Assembly (NCBI GenBank): GCA_022036555.1
Contig: CM039120.1
Location: forward strand, 28,580,991 to 28,644,990
Direction of reading: 5' to 3'
Origin: Microstegium vimineum
Lineage: Eukaryota > Streptophyta > Magnoliopsida > Poales > Poaceae
DNA length: 64,000 nucleotides
The position numbers and the translations under genes were made by a program. The notes below the pieces were generated by a model. The model was given only the letters and a program-made list of their open reading frames with translations. It had not been told where the DNA came from and did not search any database. Positions 34,377-46,797 of this stretch are shown piece after piece (the first letter of the stretch is position 1; every line of letters begins with the position of its first letter).

Positions 34377-35081
34377 AAGGGGGAGAGATGTGCATTTCAT
34401 TCCATTTTCAGACATCTACTTCCAAGGGGGAGAAAGAGTGCAATCAGACATCTACTTCCAAGGGGGAGAAAGAGTGCATCTCATTGGTTTCATTGGTTTA
34501 GAGCTTCTTTGGTCAAGGGGGAGTTTTGTGTGCTTCTTTTGCCCTAAGGAGCTCATTTGGTATCTTGAGTGCGCTTTTGCCCAGGGGGAGCTTTTGCTAG
34601 ATGTGTTGAGCCTTTGCCTCTTCTGGAGGGTCTAGCTTGCTTTGATTGGCTCTGACAGGTTTTGATTGCTTCTTGAGCATTAGGGGACGTAAGTGGTTTC
34701 AATTGGTATCTTTTGACCTCCCCTAGTGCTTAAATTGGAAGTCTGAGCTTTGAAGAGTTTTTTGATTGGTATCTTTGGCTTGCTAGCGGTGTTGAGCCCG
34801 TTTTCTGTCTCTTCTTGAGGGCTAGCTTTGTTTTGCTTGGTTACGTCGAGCCGTTCCCCATGGGATTTTGATTGGCATCTGTAAGTGGCTTTGTCATGAG
34901 GTGTTTAAGGATGCTTTTAATTGGTATCGTGTTTTCAAGTCATCTCTATTGGTATCATTTTTGCTTCTCTCGAGTGACCCCGTTTTGGCTTTGGTAGCTT
35001 TTTGGTCATTTGGAGAGCTTTACATTGTGGCTCAAATTTGAAATGCACTTGTGTTGACAATGCACTCATCAAGGGGGAGAT
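34377..35081 (+). promoter_or_regulatory. Element E multi-PPT zone
   Basis: AAGGGGGAG-type tracts at about 34378, 34425, 34459, 34515 and 34582, plus the LTR-abutting AAGGGGGAGAT at 35071-35081. The segment at 34411-34476 is itself a short direct duplication of GACATCTACTTCCAAGGGGG. Multiple PPTs are a Sirevirus hallmark. Confidence 0.85.
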
Positions 35082-37083
35082 TGCGAACACATGGTGGATA
35101 AGTACCCATGATTGTTCAGCTTTGATGATGAGTGATTGACCAACATGTGAGTGTTTCAGTTTGAGTGGCTTACCCTAACCTCTGCGAAAGCAGAAACATG
35201 TGCTTGTCTATCGGCTTGTGGTGTGCAGGTGCTATGCCTAGTGACAGTGGTCAATGGCGTGGAGAAGGTTGAGTAGAGGCTTGCCGTGCCGATGGACTAA
35301 GAGCGGTGAAGGGCGGAAGCGGGGCTCGGACTGAGGGACCATGGGCGCCGGCGGACTAGCTGTGGTGGCTAGTACTTGGCACCGGCGAGTGTGAGAAGAC
35401 ATGGAGGTAGACCGAGTCGGCCAAGTCAAGACGGTGGACGCGCGAGTCTAGCGGAGGCTCAGGGGACTCGGAGTCCGACCGGGCAAAGACAAGGTGGCTC
35501 GCGTCGAGTGGTTTGGTGGTTTGGGCCTCAAAACCATCCGCATCGGTTTCCGAGTTTGGGCCGCGAAACTCGGGGTTCGGTAGTTGAGCCCAAAGCTACC
35601 GGTGGCGGGTTTCCTGGGTTTGGGCCTCAAAACCTAGGCGGAGCTTCCGAGGAAGCGGGGATGGCACGTGGTGGAATCCTGGAGGTTGCGTCTAGGAGAC
35701 GGCAACTCCTGGTAGGAAGCGGGCCGTCCATTCAAATCGAGGGAGATATTTTCCGGAGCTTGGACTGCAATGCTTAGGCTAGGTAGTTCACTCAATGTAT
35801 CTAGGGGGGTCTTTGGGAAATAGCCAAAGCCCCGTTAAATAGAGGATGAAGGGGTATCCTCATCCCATCTCTTGCATTACTCTCTCTCTCTCACCTATTC
35901 CTAGGTTTTCCCTTCCCTATCTTCTTCTTGCTTGAGATCCACCGTGTCACCGGTGTAAGAACTTGTGATTGTTGCGAGGGATTGGAGGCCGTAACCTCCG
36001 TAAGCCATGGTGGCTTCGCTTTCGTAATCGCGTCCCCGTTTTGCTTGTGTTCTTCGTGTTTTGCTTTTGCTCTCTCTTTTTCCCGAGATGGTTTCTCTTT
36101 GTAGGGAGTAGCTTTGCGAAATTCACTTGAACCAAGTTGTTCGTATTCATGAGGAGCTTCTTTGCACCGAAGGAATTCTCCTCAAACCTCACGAGTGCGT
36201 AGATCGGGCGATTTCTTTGTGGCGTTCTTCGTTTTGCTCTATTCTTCCCTAAATCCGAGTGTTCCCGTTTATCCTCTCCAAATTGAGCGATGATTTCTTC
36301 GGGATAGCTCCCCAACTGCACTAGGATCATGCCTACAAAGTTTGTTTGCAGTTGGTGATCATTTGGTTGAGTTTTGGGAAGATTTGGTGGAGAGAAGTTC
36401 GTTTTTGCGAGGAACAGTTTTTCTTCTATGAGCGTCGGACCACTTCCCCCCCTAAGCTCCGGACCAATGCAAGTGGTCCGGTGGTCTTGACTTTTCTTGT
36501 GTCGAGCAGCAAGGGGCGTCGGACCACCCTCCGGACTTCTTGGCTTTTGAGCTCCGGACCTTAGACGAGTGGTCCGGTGGCTTTGCTGAGTTTTCCTACC
36601 ACGCGTCGGACCACTCTCCTTGGTCCGACGGGGTAGTCCGGTGGTCTGGTCCGGAGGTCGGTAGCTTACTGATCTGTTTGGCGAGTGAGCACTGGACCAC
36701 CTTCCTTGGTCCGGAGGTGGAGCCGAACTAGTCCGGAGCCTCTGGTCCGGAGCTAGGGTGCTCACTGTGTTGCTTTGCTTCAGCTAGACGAAGCGTCGAA
36801 CCTGAGCTCTGGACTACTCTCCTTAGTCCGGTGGCTCTGCCCCAACTGGTCCGGAGCCTCTGTTGGTGTTGTTTTTCCTCCGTTCTTTTCGCGGTTTGTT
36901 TCTTCGGGTTCGTGACTAGCTCCGCTATGTTTCTAGGACAACTCCTAGAACATCCACCCTCTTGTGGGTCGTGAGCCTAGTTCTTCTTTGGGTTGTGCTT
37001 GGGACAAGGGTCAAGATCTTCCGAAAGGAATTTTTATTTGGCTCCCATTCAACCCCCCTCTGGTCACCATTTCCGGTCCTTCA
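35082..37083 (+). repeat. Element E 3' LTR (2.0 kb)
   Basis: From TGCGAACAC to GGTCCTTCA, followed by GTAGT. It contains a GC-rich segment (35240-35760) whose open frames are not recognisable as genes, and the GGTCCGG/CGGACCA motif cluster at 36425-36865 shared with solo LTR F. The end TTCAACCCCCCTCTGG resembles other Sirevirus LTR 3' ends. Confidence 0.9.
36425..36865. repeat. GGTCCGG/CGGACCA motif cluster in the E LTR
   Basis: At least a dozen copies of CGGACCA or TGGTCCGG in both orientations at irregular spacing. Comparable to 3530-4010 in solo LTR F but not colinear over long stretches, so motif content is kept more than sequence. Confidence 0.75.
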
Positions 37084-37588
37084 GTAGTCATGATGGAACT
37101 GTGACCAAAACCTGGCTCAAGATTGTCACATTTGACATACTCATATGGATTGTCAGCCCTCATGGTCCGCAAGTCCTGAACCCTCTTCCTATAATCAATC
37201 TGATAACGAGGGGTGTAAGCACCAATAGTACGAGGGCGAGATACCTTTGGGTCAGACTCCGGATGAAACCGAAGAGACCGAGACGGAACCCTGATATGAA
37301 GCGGAGATCGAGCCACAACCCGAGGGTCAATAGCACGACCCTCAATCAAAATGTTCGAGTCGTTAATGCGGTTGCCAATCACCTCTCAATGACGCCGGGG
37401 AGGGTTCGCCCGAGTAGGAAAAGGATTAGACGTTGCCCTGGACCGAGCAGCCTCACGAGCCACGGGGTCCATGGGAACATTGGAGCCACGTGCACTGCTG
37501 CTTCCGTGGCCACGGATGGTGCGTCCATCACCGCATCACCGGAGGATGAGCGAGCACGACGAGATGGGTTCCTCCATGAGCCTTCCAT
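37084..37588 (-). pseudogene. Element D env-like ORF, N-terminal part
   Basis: Begins MEGSWRNPSRRARSSSGDA at 37588, aligning with the A start at 7964. A frameshift near 37380 connects to DSNILIEGRAIDPRVVARS and NPYEYVKCDNLE. The Arg/Ser-rich, low-complexity N-terminus is conserved between the copies. Confidence 0.65.
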
Positions 37589-38204
37589 GCTACATAACCA
37601 AAATAGGGCCAACAAGTGAGTCAAAATCAAGTAGAGAGAGTGCGGGGTTTGATGGAGATGGCGAGATTGCGGGGAGAGTGCCATGCACAGGGATCGGTGG
37701 TACCGGTCGATGGCCGGTGGTACCAACACCACTGTGCGCAAGCACAATCCCCAAAATCCTCCAAATTAACCAAACGAAACACACAAGGAGTACTCTACTA
37801 GCATAAGGACCCCTAATGGATGGAGCAAATGCGAGGAATCGGCCTAGAACAAGGTACATTGATAGATCGGGCAAGAACACCGTATACCTTGCTAGTCGGG
37901 GGGGAAGAAGGCCAAATCCACGCAAAAGAGAGCTCCCTTACAAAAACCACCACCACGAAGACGATCCTCACTGCCTGGGGAAGATTTTCACTGAAGGAAA
38001 TTGGAGGACAAGGACCGAGGAGGGAGAACGGGAGGGGGGGAGGGGAGAGGCGGCAGAGAGCCACCGCCGCCGCTGATGCGCGCGAGCGGGAGGGAGGAGA
38101 CGGGCTGGGGCGGGTCGGGTGGGGTGCGGGTGGGGCCGGGAGAAAAAGGGGATAAGTCCCCAGAGTTCCAGCCGAACCCCAACACGCGCAGCGCAAGAAG
38201 ACGC
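37589..38204. other. Element D leader between RNase H and the env-like ORF
   Basis: Counterpart of 7965-8573 in A, including a GC-rich patch at 38010-38150. No coding region recognised. Confidence 0.5.
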
Positions 38205-38364
38205 CTACCGGTACTACCAGTCGGGACCGACCGGTACTACCTCTAGCACAAAAGGTGCACAGCCAACCCGGGCGGGAATTTAGCCTACCGGTACAACCGG
38301 ATCCCCATCGGTACTACCGATGGCGACCGGTACTACCGATGGAGAGCCACCGGTACTACCGGTA
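38205..38364. repeat. Internal ACCGGTACT-type array upstream of the D env-like ORF
   Basis: Imperfect ACCGGTACTACCGGT units with CpG-decayed copies (CCGATG, ATCGGT). It occupies the same site as 8574-8734 in A, so it was present in the common ancestor of both elements. Confidence 0.85.
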
Positions 38365-38586
38365 GGTCAAAAACCAGCCAAAAACAGATTGAACCATATG
38401 AGAGCTACAAACATCTTTAAACATGTCCAGATTTCAGCACAACAATACACAACTATGGACAAGTTTGAGATGCTAAAAATAGATTTTGAAAGCTCCACAC
38501 AAGTTTTGCAAAGACATTTTATCCAATCTAAATCAATCAAGAGTGTGTGCAAGACATCAAACCACATTACGAGAATCAATGATATT

Positions 38587-39572
38587 TAGTTCACTCCTCA
38601 AAGCACAAAATCTTGACTCATCGAGAGGCTTTGTGAAGATATCGGCTAGTTGATTTTCGGTGCTCACATGATGCAAAGCGATATCTCCTTTAGCTTCATG
38701 GTCTCTCAAAAAATGATGCTAGATGTCTATGTGCTTTGTGCGAGAATGGTGTACGGGGTTGTTTGCCAACTTAATGGCACTCTCATTGTCACACAAAAGG
38801 GGAATCTTGTTTAGCTCACAACCAAAGTATTTTAGGGTTTGCTTCATCCAAAGTAGTTGGGCACATCAAGAGCCGACCGCCACATACTCGGCTTCCGCGG
38901 TGGACAAGGAAACATTGTTTTGCTTTTTAGAGCTCCAAGACACCAAAGACCGACCAAGAAATTGGCAAGTCCCGGTAGTGCTCTTTCGAGTTACCTTGCA
39001 ACCGGCATAGTCCGAATCGGAGTAGCCAAGTAAATCAAAAGTGGAGCCCTTAGGATACCACAAGCCAAGATTAGGAGTGTGTACTAAGTATCTCAAAATT
39101 CTCTTAACGTCCATCAAATGGCATTCTTTCGGATTAGCTTGAAATCTTGCACACATGCACACACTAAGCATAATATCGGGCCTAGATGCACAAAGGTAAA
39201 GGAGGGATCCAATCATGGAGTGATATACCTTTTGATCAATGGACTTACCATTTTGGTCAAGGTCAAGATGTTCGGTCGTTGGCATTGGAGTCTTGACGGG
39301 TTTGGCTTTCTCCATGTCAAACTTCTTCAACATGTCGTGGGTGTACTTGGTTTGACAAATGAAGGTGCCTTCCTTGAGTTGCTTGATTTGAAATCCAAGA
39401 AAGAACTTCAACTCCCCCATCATGGACATCTCGAACCTATTAGTCATGACCCTACTAAATTCCTCACAAAAAGCCTCATTAGTACTACCAAATATTATCT
39501 CATCGACATATATTTGGCAAAGAAAGATATCATTATTGACTTTGCGAGTAAATAAAGTAAGGTCGGCCTTCC
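38587..39572 (-). pseudogene. Element D RT C-terminal part and RNase H
   Basis: Continuation of the pol at 41950-43713 past solo LTR G. The RT catalytic motif reads YVDE (GTCGATGAG, about 39506-39517) where A has YVDD. RNase H motifs: GYSDSDYAGCKVTRKSTTG, FLGRSLVSWSSKKQN, SLSTAEAEYVAVGS, then a stop near 38866 and DNESAIKLANNPVHHSRTKHIDI with another stop, ending ENQLADIFTKPLD...LRSELNII near 38587. More complete than the A copy, which lost about 260-300 bp here. Confidence 0.87.
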
Positions 39573-41949
39573 TGAAAGGACCTAATTGGCCTAGAAGGGG
39601 GGTGAATAGGCGTATCTAAAAACTTATCGCAAAGGCTAACCGAAATAAATGCGGAATTAAAACTATCGGTCTAGCCAAAACAACACCCCTTTACTTAAAA
39701 CACTAGCACCTAGCAAATTAAGATAAGAAGGCTTACTATGGTGCCGGGCTAGGAAGCTCACCTAACAAGTCTAGGTTGCCAGGTCACACAAACCTAAGCA
39801 ACTAGTACTCTAAGCAAACCGGGAGCTCCTACACATGCTAGTGAAGGCAAAGCGCACAAAGCCTAAGATCACTAGTAATGCTCAATAGCAAGGCTACACA
39901 AGCCAAACTAGAGAGCTCAAAAGCTTAGCTACACAAGCTAAGTAATGTGACTGACAAGACTACACAAGCCAATTAGTCACTCAAGAACTACTTCTATGCT
40001 ACACAAGCAAGAAGGTAACTAGCAAGATACACAATCTATACTAGTTACTAAAGCAACCACTAAACACTAGCACAAGTATGAAACAATAAGTATAAGCTAG
40101 TGAATAGAGAGTGCAAACCACTGATTTGTACTACCGGCAGTAGGACCGGTACTACCGGTGAAGGCAGACCCGTACTACCGGTGGCACGATGTAGCTCCGA
40201 GATCCAAGGAAGATGAGCTTCGAATCCGGATCCGAGCTTTTCCCCACACTCCTTGAGGTAGAGGGTGATGATGTTGAGCTTTGCTTGGATTGGTTCCTCT
40301 CCAATTTGTAGATTGGGCCTTCCCAACCTATGAACTTTGAGGGAGAGAGGAAGAACACGAAGAACACAAGAACAAAGGATAGTCAAAGCTATCTCCACAA
40401 CATCAAGCACGCGAGACTCAAGATTTATACCGAGGTTCGAACCCTACAAAGGAGTTCCTACTCCTCGTTGTTGAGGTGACCACAAAGGTAGGAGTCTCTT
40501 CCACCTCCTTGCCTCCCTCAAGCAACCACAAAGGTTAGCCCGAGGTTTCCACTAAGGATTTCCACTGAGGATTGAAGGGGTAATACAAATGATTCGGGGT
40601 GCTCTCACAAATGAATCAACACGGGCAATCTCGAAGAACACCTAGCCGGCTAGGATTCCAAGAATCCAAGAGTAACAAATGCAAAGCAAGCTGGCAAGAA
40701 GAGGAAATTGAATGCTCAAGTCGTAGATCGATCCTCTCCACACTCAAATCTCACTTCTCTCTCACAAATCCACCATGGATTGGAGCCTAGGAGCATAGAG
40801 GAAGAGAGAGACACTCTTGGGACCCTTTTCTCGGATGTGGAAGTGGAATAATGGGGGTGGTCACCCGCCCCACGGAAGGGGCGGCCTATTTATTCCCGCA
40901 GCTCTAGATGCACTACCGGTACTACCGGTGGTGTCCCACCGGTACTACCGGTCCAAGATTTCCGACCGTTGGAGCCTTCCGACCGTTGCACAAAGTTAGC
41001 CAACCGGTACTACCGGTCTTTCACCGGTACTACCGGTGAGAAACCGGTACTACCACTAGTTCAAAATCTCGCAACTTGAGACGCGCAGGAATTTTGCCTA
41101 CCGGTACTACCGGTAGTTCATTTTTCAGCACACTAGATCTGGGCGGGGAAATGACTTACCGGTACTACCGGTCTTCCACCGGTACTACCGGTCTCTCAGA
41201 CCAGTACTACCGGTAGTTCATTTTTCAGCACAACTTCAGCACCCAGCTAAGCCTTTGCACCCTGGCAGAAACACATCTTCAAAGTGCCCGTGAGTGCAAG
41301 GTATCTCTCGAACGCATAAAGACTTTTGACATGAGTACTCTTATCCTCATCAAGCTAGTCTACTATGCATCCTACTTGATAGTACGACTTTTCCTATAAC
41401 TCAACCCGGTCAAACACTTCTCTAAACATCTATGACCGGTGAAAAGAAATGCTCTAAGTTATACCTTTGCCTTGCGCATTCCATTTCATCTCTTTCTTCA
41501 ATGTTGATGCAACCCATGCACCAACCTATCACAAATGATATGATCCACTTCATATCATCATGTGACATATTGGTTCATCGATCTTGACTTCACTTGCCCT
41601 TCACCGTTGCCTTCGTCCATCGGTGCCAAGTCTTGTTCAAGCCTCCCGTCACGCGGTCAAACGCTTCAAGCCTCTAGCTTGCCCTTCACGCTTGCAACCG
41701 GTCCATCAAGCTAAGTCATGCCTTGACCTTCTCCACCTTGTCACATGACTCCATGTCATGTTTCTTATGCAGTGAGCTCCTTCATCATCAAGTTGAGCAC
41801 CATAAATATGTACAAGACATCTCTTCATGACTTTATTGGTTGCTCACACTTGTGTACCTAAGGACTAAATCACCTGTGTGTCTCACATTAAACACATATT
41901 AGTCCACCTAAGTTGTCACTCAATTACCAAAACCAAACATGCACTTTCA
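39573..41949 (-). mobile_element. Solo LTR G (2.38 kb) inside RT of element D
   Basis: Flanked by CTTCC at 39568-39572 and 41950-41954; TGAAAGG...CTTTCA ends. It restores the D RT frame when left out. No gag, pol, PBS or PPT is found, so it is a solo LTR. The start GGACCTAATTGGCCTAGA is shared with A and D LTRs, but the body differs and is longer, so it belongs to a related family. ACCGGT arrays lie at 40129-40185 and 40909-41217. Confidence 0.92.
40909..41217. repeat. ACCGGTACT-type arrays in solo LTR G
   Basis: Well preserved ACCGGTACTACCGGT units in five clusters, less decayed than those in A. Shows that the motif is shared between distinct LTR families. Confidence 0.85.
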
Positions 41950-44625
41950 CTTCCCTATCTCAAACCCTTGTTCGAGTAGGAAGTCTCTTAGATAATCATA
42001 CCAAGCTCTAGGGGCTTGCTTGAGCCCATAGAGTGCCTTCTTGAGCTTGTAGACGTGGTTAGGATACTTGGGATCTTCAAAACCCGGTGGTTGCTTCACA
42101 AACACTTCTTCGGATAGGGGGCCATTGAGGAATGCACTCTTCACATCCATTTGAAACAACTTGAATTCATGATGAGTGGAAAATGCTAACATGATCCTTA
42201 TTGATTCTAGCCTTGCCACCGGTGCATATGTCTCCCCAAAATCCAAACCTTCAATTTGAGTATATCCTTGAGCCACCAACCATGCCTTGTTTCTTGTGAC
42301 CACGCCATGCTCATCTTGCTTGTTGCGGAAGACCCATTTGGTTCCAATCACGTTTTGCTTGGGCCTTTCCACTAAGGACCAGACTTCATTCCGTGTGAAG
42401 TTATTCAACTCCTCTTGCATAGCCATCAACCAATCTTCATCCTCAAGTGCTTCATCAATTCGTTGAGGTTCTTTTGGAGACACAAAGGAGTAGTGCTCAC
42501 AAAAGATTGCTAGCCTTGATCTTGTAGTAACTCCTCTTTGAATGCTTCCAAGAATGTTGTCAACATGATGATCCCGTTGGATTTCTTGCGGTACTCTTGG
42601 GTCAGGCACTTGAGTTCTTTGTATTGGACCTTCATCTTCACTATCATCATTTTGATTGACTTGTGAATCATGATCTTGTCTTGGGCTTCTATCTTGATCA
42701 TTGTCTTGATTGCCATCATCAACTTGTGGTGGATCTTGAGTTGAATGATCTCTTGCTTCTTGCCCAAATTTTGTTGTAGAGTTATGACCATGGGAATTGG
42801 GTGACCCATGATGCATGCTTGGGTCATGAGTGACTTGCACTTGTGCATCTTCATCATCTTCAACGGGTCTTACTTCACCGGTAGCAAGCTTCTTTATAGC
42901 TTGATGAGAAGGTTCTTCTTTTCCTAATATGTCAACATTGACTTGCTCCTTTTGAGAGTCGTCGGTTTCATCAAAAGTCACGTCTATTGCTATTTCAACT
43001 TGACCGGAGGTCTTGTTGAAAACACGATATCCATGTTCGTTAGTACCATAACCAAGCAAGAAACCTTCATCTACCTTTGGTGCAAACTTTGAGCTTTTGG
43101 ATTTCTTATTAAGTATGAAACACTTGCATCCAAAAACTCGAAAGTAATGCACCTTAGGCTTGTTACCAGTAAGGAGCTCGTAGGCGGTCTTCTTCAAAAT
43201 CTTGTGAAGATATAGGCGATTGATAGCATGCCACGCCATGTTGACCGCCTCCGCCCAATAATCTTTCTCCGAAGTCTTGTATTCATCCAACATTGCTCTT
43301 GCGGCTTCTATGAGCGTCCGGTTCTTCCTCTCTACAACCCCATTTTGTTGGGGAGTGTAGGGAACTGAAAACTCATGCTTGATCCCTTTATCATCAAGGA
43401 ACTCTTCTATGTTGGTGTTCTTGAACTCCGTTCCGTTGTCGCTTCTCACTTTCTTGATCTTTACATCAAACTCATTTTGAACTCTTCTTGCATACTTCTT
43501 GAAGATTCCTTGGGTTTCACCTTTATCTCTCAAAAAGAACACCCAAGTGAAGCGAGAATAATCATCAACAATTACAAAGTCATATTTGTTACCTCCAATG
43601 ATTATGTAAGCATTGGGTCTGAATAAGTCCATGTGAAGTAGTTCTAGAGGCCGAATTGTTGACACAACGTCCTTGGCGGGATGTTTAGCTCCAATTGTTT
43701 GCATGCTTGGCATGCACTACAAATCCCTATCATTCTCAAAAGAAACATTTGTTAGTACAAGAATATGTTCACCCTTTTGAAGGTTGGCCAAGTTCCTCAT
43801 CCCAACATGGGCAAGTCGGCGATGCCATAACTAACCCATTCTAGATTTTGCCACTAAACAAGTCTCGGACTCCACTCTATTTGATGAGAAATCAACTAAA
43901 TAGAGCTTGCCCTTTAATTGACCCGTAAAAGCAACAGAGGAATCCTTCCTTCTAAGGACTTCCACACCCTTATTCGTAAAGAGACAATGGTAGCCCATTT
44001 CACAAAGTTGTGATACGGACAACAAATTGTATCCCAACGAATCCACAAGTAATACATTTGAAATAGAGTTATCACTTGAGATAGCAATTTTACCCAATCC
44101 AAGTATTATACCTTTACTGTTGTCACCAAACACAATCCTTTCACTTGAATCTTGACTTGGTTGAAAGGAGGTGAACATGTTCTTCTCTCCGGTCATGTGA
44201 TTTGTGCATCCACTATCAAGCACCCAACTCTTTCCACCGGAGAGGTATTCCTACAAGACAAGTTAAGCCTTTGTTTTAGGTACCCAAATAGAATTGGGTC
44301 CTTGGGGGTTAGTCATATAATATTTGGGCACCCAAACACTCCTGATGATTTGCCTCTTCTTGAGTGCACCAACATACTTCACAACAATCTTGCCATATTT
44401 GCCCCAACAACACATATAATCACTAGCATAACTTCGCGAGATAGGCACTTGTTGCTTGGGCACCTCCACTTGCTTCTTCTTGTTGGTAGCTTGTGGGGTA
44501 GGAGGAGTGACGACATTGTTGACCTTGTTGAGAAGGTCATTGAGTGGAACACTTTTGTTGTACTTGTCACAAGACACTCTATTGATCATTTTCCTTCCAT
44601 TGGCCTTCCATCATACCTATTGTAG
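41950..44625 (-). pseudogene. Element D pre-integrase, integrase and RT N-terminal region
   Basis: On the minus strand: an aspartic-protease-like start MLDSGCTNHMTG (about 44223), then the pre-integrase part with NLLSVSQLCEMGY. Integrase follows in a 588-codon open frame (41947-43713) with HMDLF, FVIVDDYSRFTWVFFL, VRSDNGTEFKN and PYTPQQNGVVERKNRTL giving D,D,E. RT begins with NEVWSLVERPKQNVIGTKWVFRNK and FQMDVKSAFLNGPLSEEVFV, interrupted by solo LTR G. Stops or shifts lie between 44263 and 44223, near 43831 and near 43714. Copia order is confirmed. Confidence 0.9.
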
Positions 44626-44696
44626 CCAATGCCATCCTTGATGGAGGGGTGTCTTGAGCCCTTGTAGATGGTAGATGGTTGCTTATCCTTGCACTT

Positions 44697-46741
44697 TCAA
44701 CCATTCTTCACAATCGTGTTCAACCTATGAATCTCCATGTCCTTCTTCTCTAGCTCAACAAGGTTAGTTGCACAAGCATTTATATCAACTTTATAACATC
44801 TTTTACAACCGTTGCTAGTTGAAGCTTTGGAATCATCGGACTCCTTAGAAGAGGAGGAAGTGCTATTCCAAAGAGTGCCATAGTTTAGCTCAAGCTCATG
44901 ATATTTGCTTGTCAAGCTTGTAAGGCTTTCTTGAACCAAACTATGTTCATTCTTGAGACTAGCTAAAGAGTTATTAAGCGAAGAATGCTCCTTAGACAAG
45001 CGCTCATAAGAGTCCTTGGCCAAAGTTAATTCTACACCTAACTTCTCAACCTCCCCTTTTCCTTTGCAAGACATGCCTCAAGTCCTTGGTTCTTCTCCCT
45101 TTCCGCTAGGAGCAATTCACCTTGCGACTCAATGCATTCCTCACGCTTCTCAATTTTGTACATTAAGTTCAATATTTTAGAAGCGGCTTCCTTTCCATAT
45201 GCTTTAATGATTTTTAAGGCATATCCTTCATCATTTTCATTTTCTTCTTCTAGCTCTTTTTCATCACTAGAGTGAGTAGGAGAGTTAGGTGGTACCTTAT
45301 CTCCTCTTGCCATGAGGCATGTAGGAGTGTGATGATCATTGTCGATGAGGTTGGCGAAGAGTCTAGGTGGGGAGGACAAGTTGGTGAAGAGCAAAGTTGA
45401 TGAAGCCTTGTTGTTGATGATGGGTGAAGAAGATTCTTGCAATGCTATGTTGGCAACACCCTTCTTCTTCTCTTGAGTGTCATCATCGCTTTCATCACTT
45501 GATTCCCATCCTTCACCAAGGTGAGCTTCACCTCTTTTCTTGCCCTTGTACCTCCTATCCTTGTCATTGTTGTTCCATTGCTTCTTCTTCTTCTCTTTCG
45601 GACAATCGGCAATGAAATGATTATCATCCCCACAACCATAGCAAAATCTCTTCTTGTAAGGCTTGCTTCCACTACTTCTCATCTTCTCTTTCTTCTTCAA
45701 CAAAAACTTCTTGAAGTTTCTCACTACGAAGGCTTGATCATCATCAAGTTCTTCATCTTCTTCATTGTCACTACTATCTTCATTGTCATGTCTTTTGTTG
45801 CATCGGCTAGATCCACTATCTTGAGAAGCCTTAAGAGCAACACTCTTCTTTTGTCCCACAACTTGCTTAGCTTCATCATCTAGCACTTCATGATGCTTCA
45901 ACTTTGCAAGCATCTCTTGAGGAGTTATTGTATCATAGTTGTCTCTCTCCATTATGACAGAAGCAAGTATAGAATTCTTCTTTCTATACACTCTACACAA
46001 TTTCCTTACGGCGGAATTGTCATCCCATCGGTTTGAACCAAGAGCTCTTATTCTATTGACCATTGTCATGAATCTATCAAACATCTCTTGGGTGGTTTCA
46101 ACTTCATCCCAAGTGAAGTTCTCAATATTGCATTGCAATAGCTCAATCATTCCAACTCTTACACTCTTATCTCCTTCATATGATACCTTCAAAGTATCCC
46201 AAATGAGCTTTGCACTCTCTAGCCCATTAACCTTGTTGTTATCTTCCGGAGTAAGGCATTGCAATATCAAGGTTGCCATTGTAGCATTGAATTGCATCTC
46301 CATGTAATCCTCCGATGTCATCTCACTTCCTTCTTCCGGAATCCTTACACCAACATCCACAACTTCCCAACATCTTGCGGCAATAAGATGTAGCTTCATC
46401 CTATGAGACCAATCGGTGTATCTAACTCCATCAAACATAGGAGGCTTGCCGGGGTTGATGATAGGTAGATGAGTGTTGGGGCCTTTGCTTGAAGATGAAT
46501 AATCGTATTGAATTCTAGCAAAGCCCTTGGGTGACTTTTCTTCATTTCCACCACCTTGTGCCTCTTTCTCATTCATACTTGCCGCATCTTCAACTTTCTT
46601 TCTCAAGACTTCCTTCATCTTGTCAAGTTCTTCTTGCATCTTGTTCATTTGCGCTTGTTGTTGCTCTTGCATCTTGACGGTGATCTTGGCAGTGAGTTGC
46701 TCGACTAGTTGACTTATTGCGGCTTCATCCATCTTGACCAA
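44697..46741 (-). pseudogene. Element D gag, nearly intact
   Basis: A 567-codon frame (45038-46741) starting MVKMDEAAISQLVEQLTAKI, shortly after the PBS, with an N-terminal coiled coil (MQEQQQAQMNKMQEELDKMK). Then a copia gag core (YTDWSHRMKLHLIAARCWEVV, TLILQCLTPEDNNKVNG, WDTLKVSYEGDK) and the CCHC knuckle CYGCGDDNHFIADC. A long C-terminal coiled-coil extension (44697-45074) continues after a frameshift near 45050. The big coiled-coil tail is typical of Sirevirus gags. Best-preserved coding region in the stack. Confidence 0.9.
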
Positions 46742-46779
46742 TTATGTTTCCTCACGCGGTAAAGCATATGAGAGAGGAA

Positions 46780-46795
46780 CCTTGCTTTGATACCA
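46780..46795 (-). promoter_or_regulatory. Element D primer-binding site (initiator Met tRNA type)
   Basis: Minus strand TGGTATCAAAGCAAGG starts two bases from the 5' LTR end. It matches the TGGTATCAGAGC consensus that pairs with plant initiator tRNA-Met, with one mismatch in the first twelve, as in most copia elements. Confidence 0.85.
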
Positions 46796-46797
46796 AT

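Larger units (their letters stand above)
32588..37083 (+). mobile_element. Element E: 5'-deleted Ty1/copia element, plus strand
   Basis: Bounded by GTAGT at 32583-32587 and 37084-37088, within the env-like ORF of D. It keeps the first 83 bp of its 5' LTR, then jumps to the last third of RT/RNase H, a long 3' region with repeated GGGGGAG tracts, and a complete 2.0-kb 3' LTR. Intact outer ends with a correct target duplication show that the deletion happened after insertion. Sirevirus-like by RNase H sequence and multiple PPTs. Confidence 0.9.

Noticed and set aside
35240..35780. GC-rich open frames in the E 3' LTR (for example 35376-35777)
   Set aside because: Located inside an LTR, with no recognisable domain and frames open in several phases.
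44697..46741. Gag of D as a host coiled-coil zinc-knuckle gene
   Set aside because: It lies directly after a PBS and LTR and before pol on the same strand, so it is retrotransposon gag.
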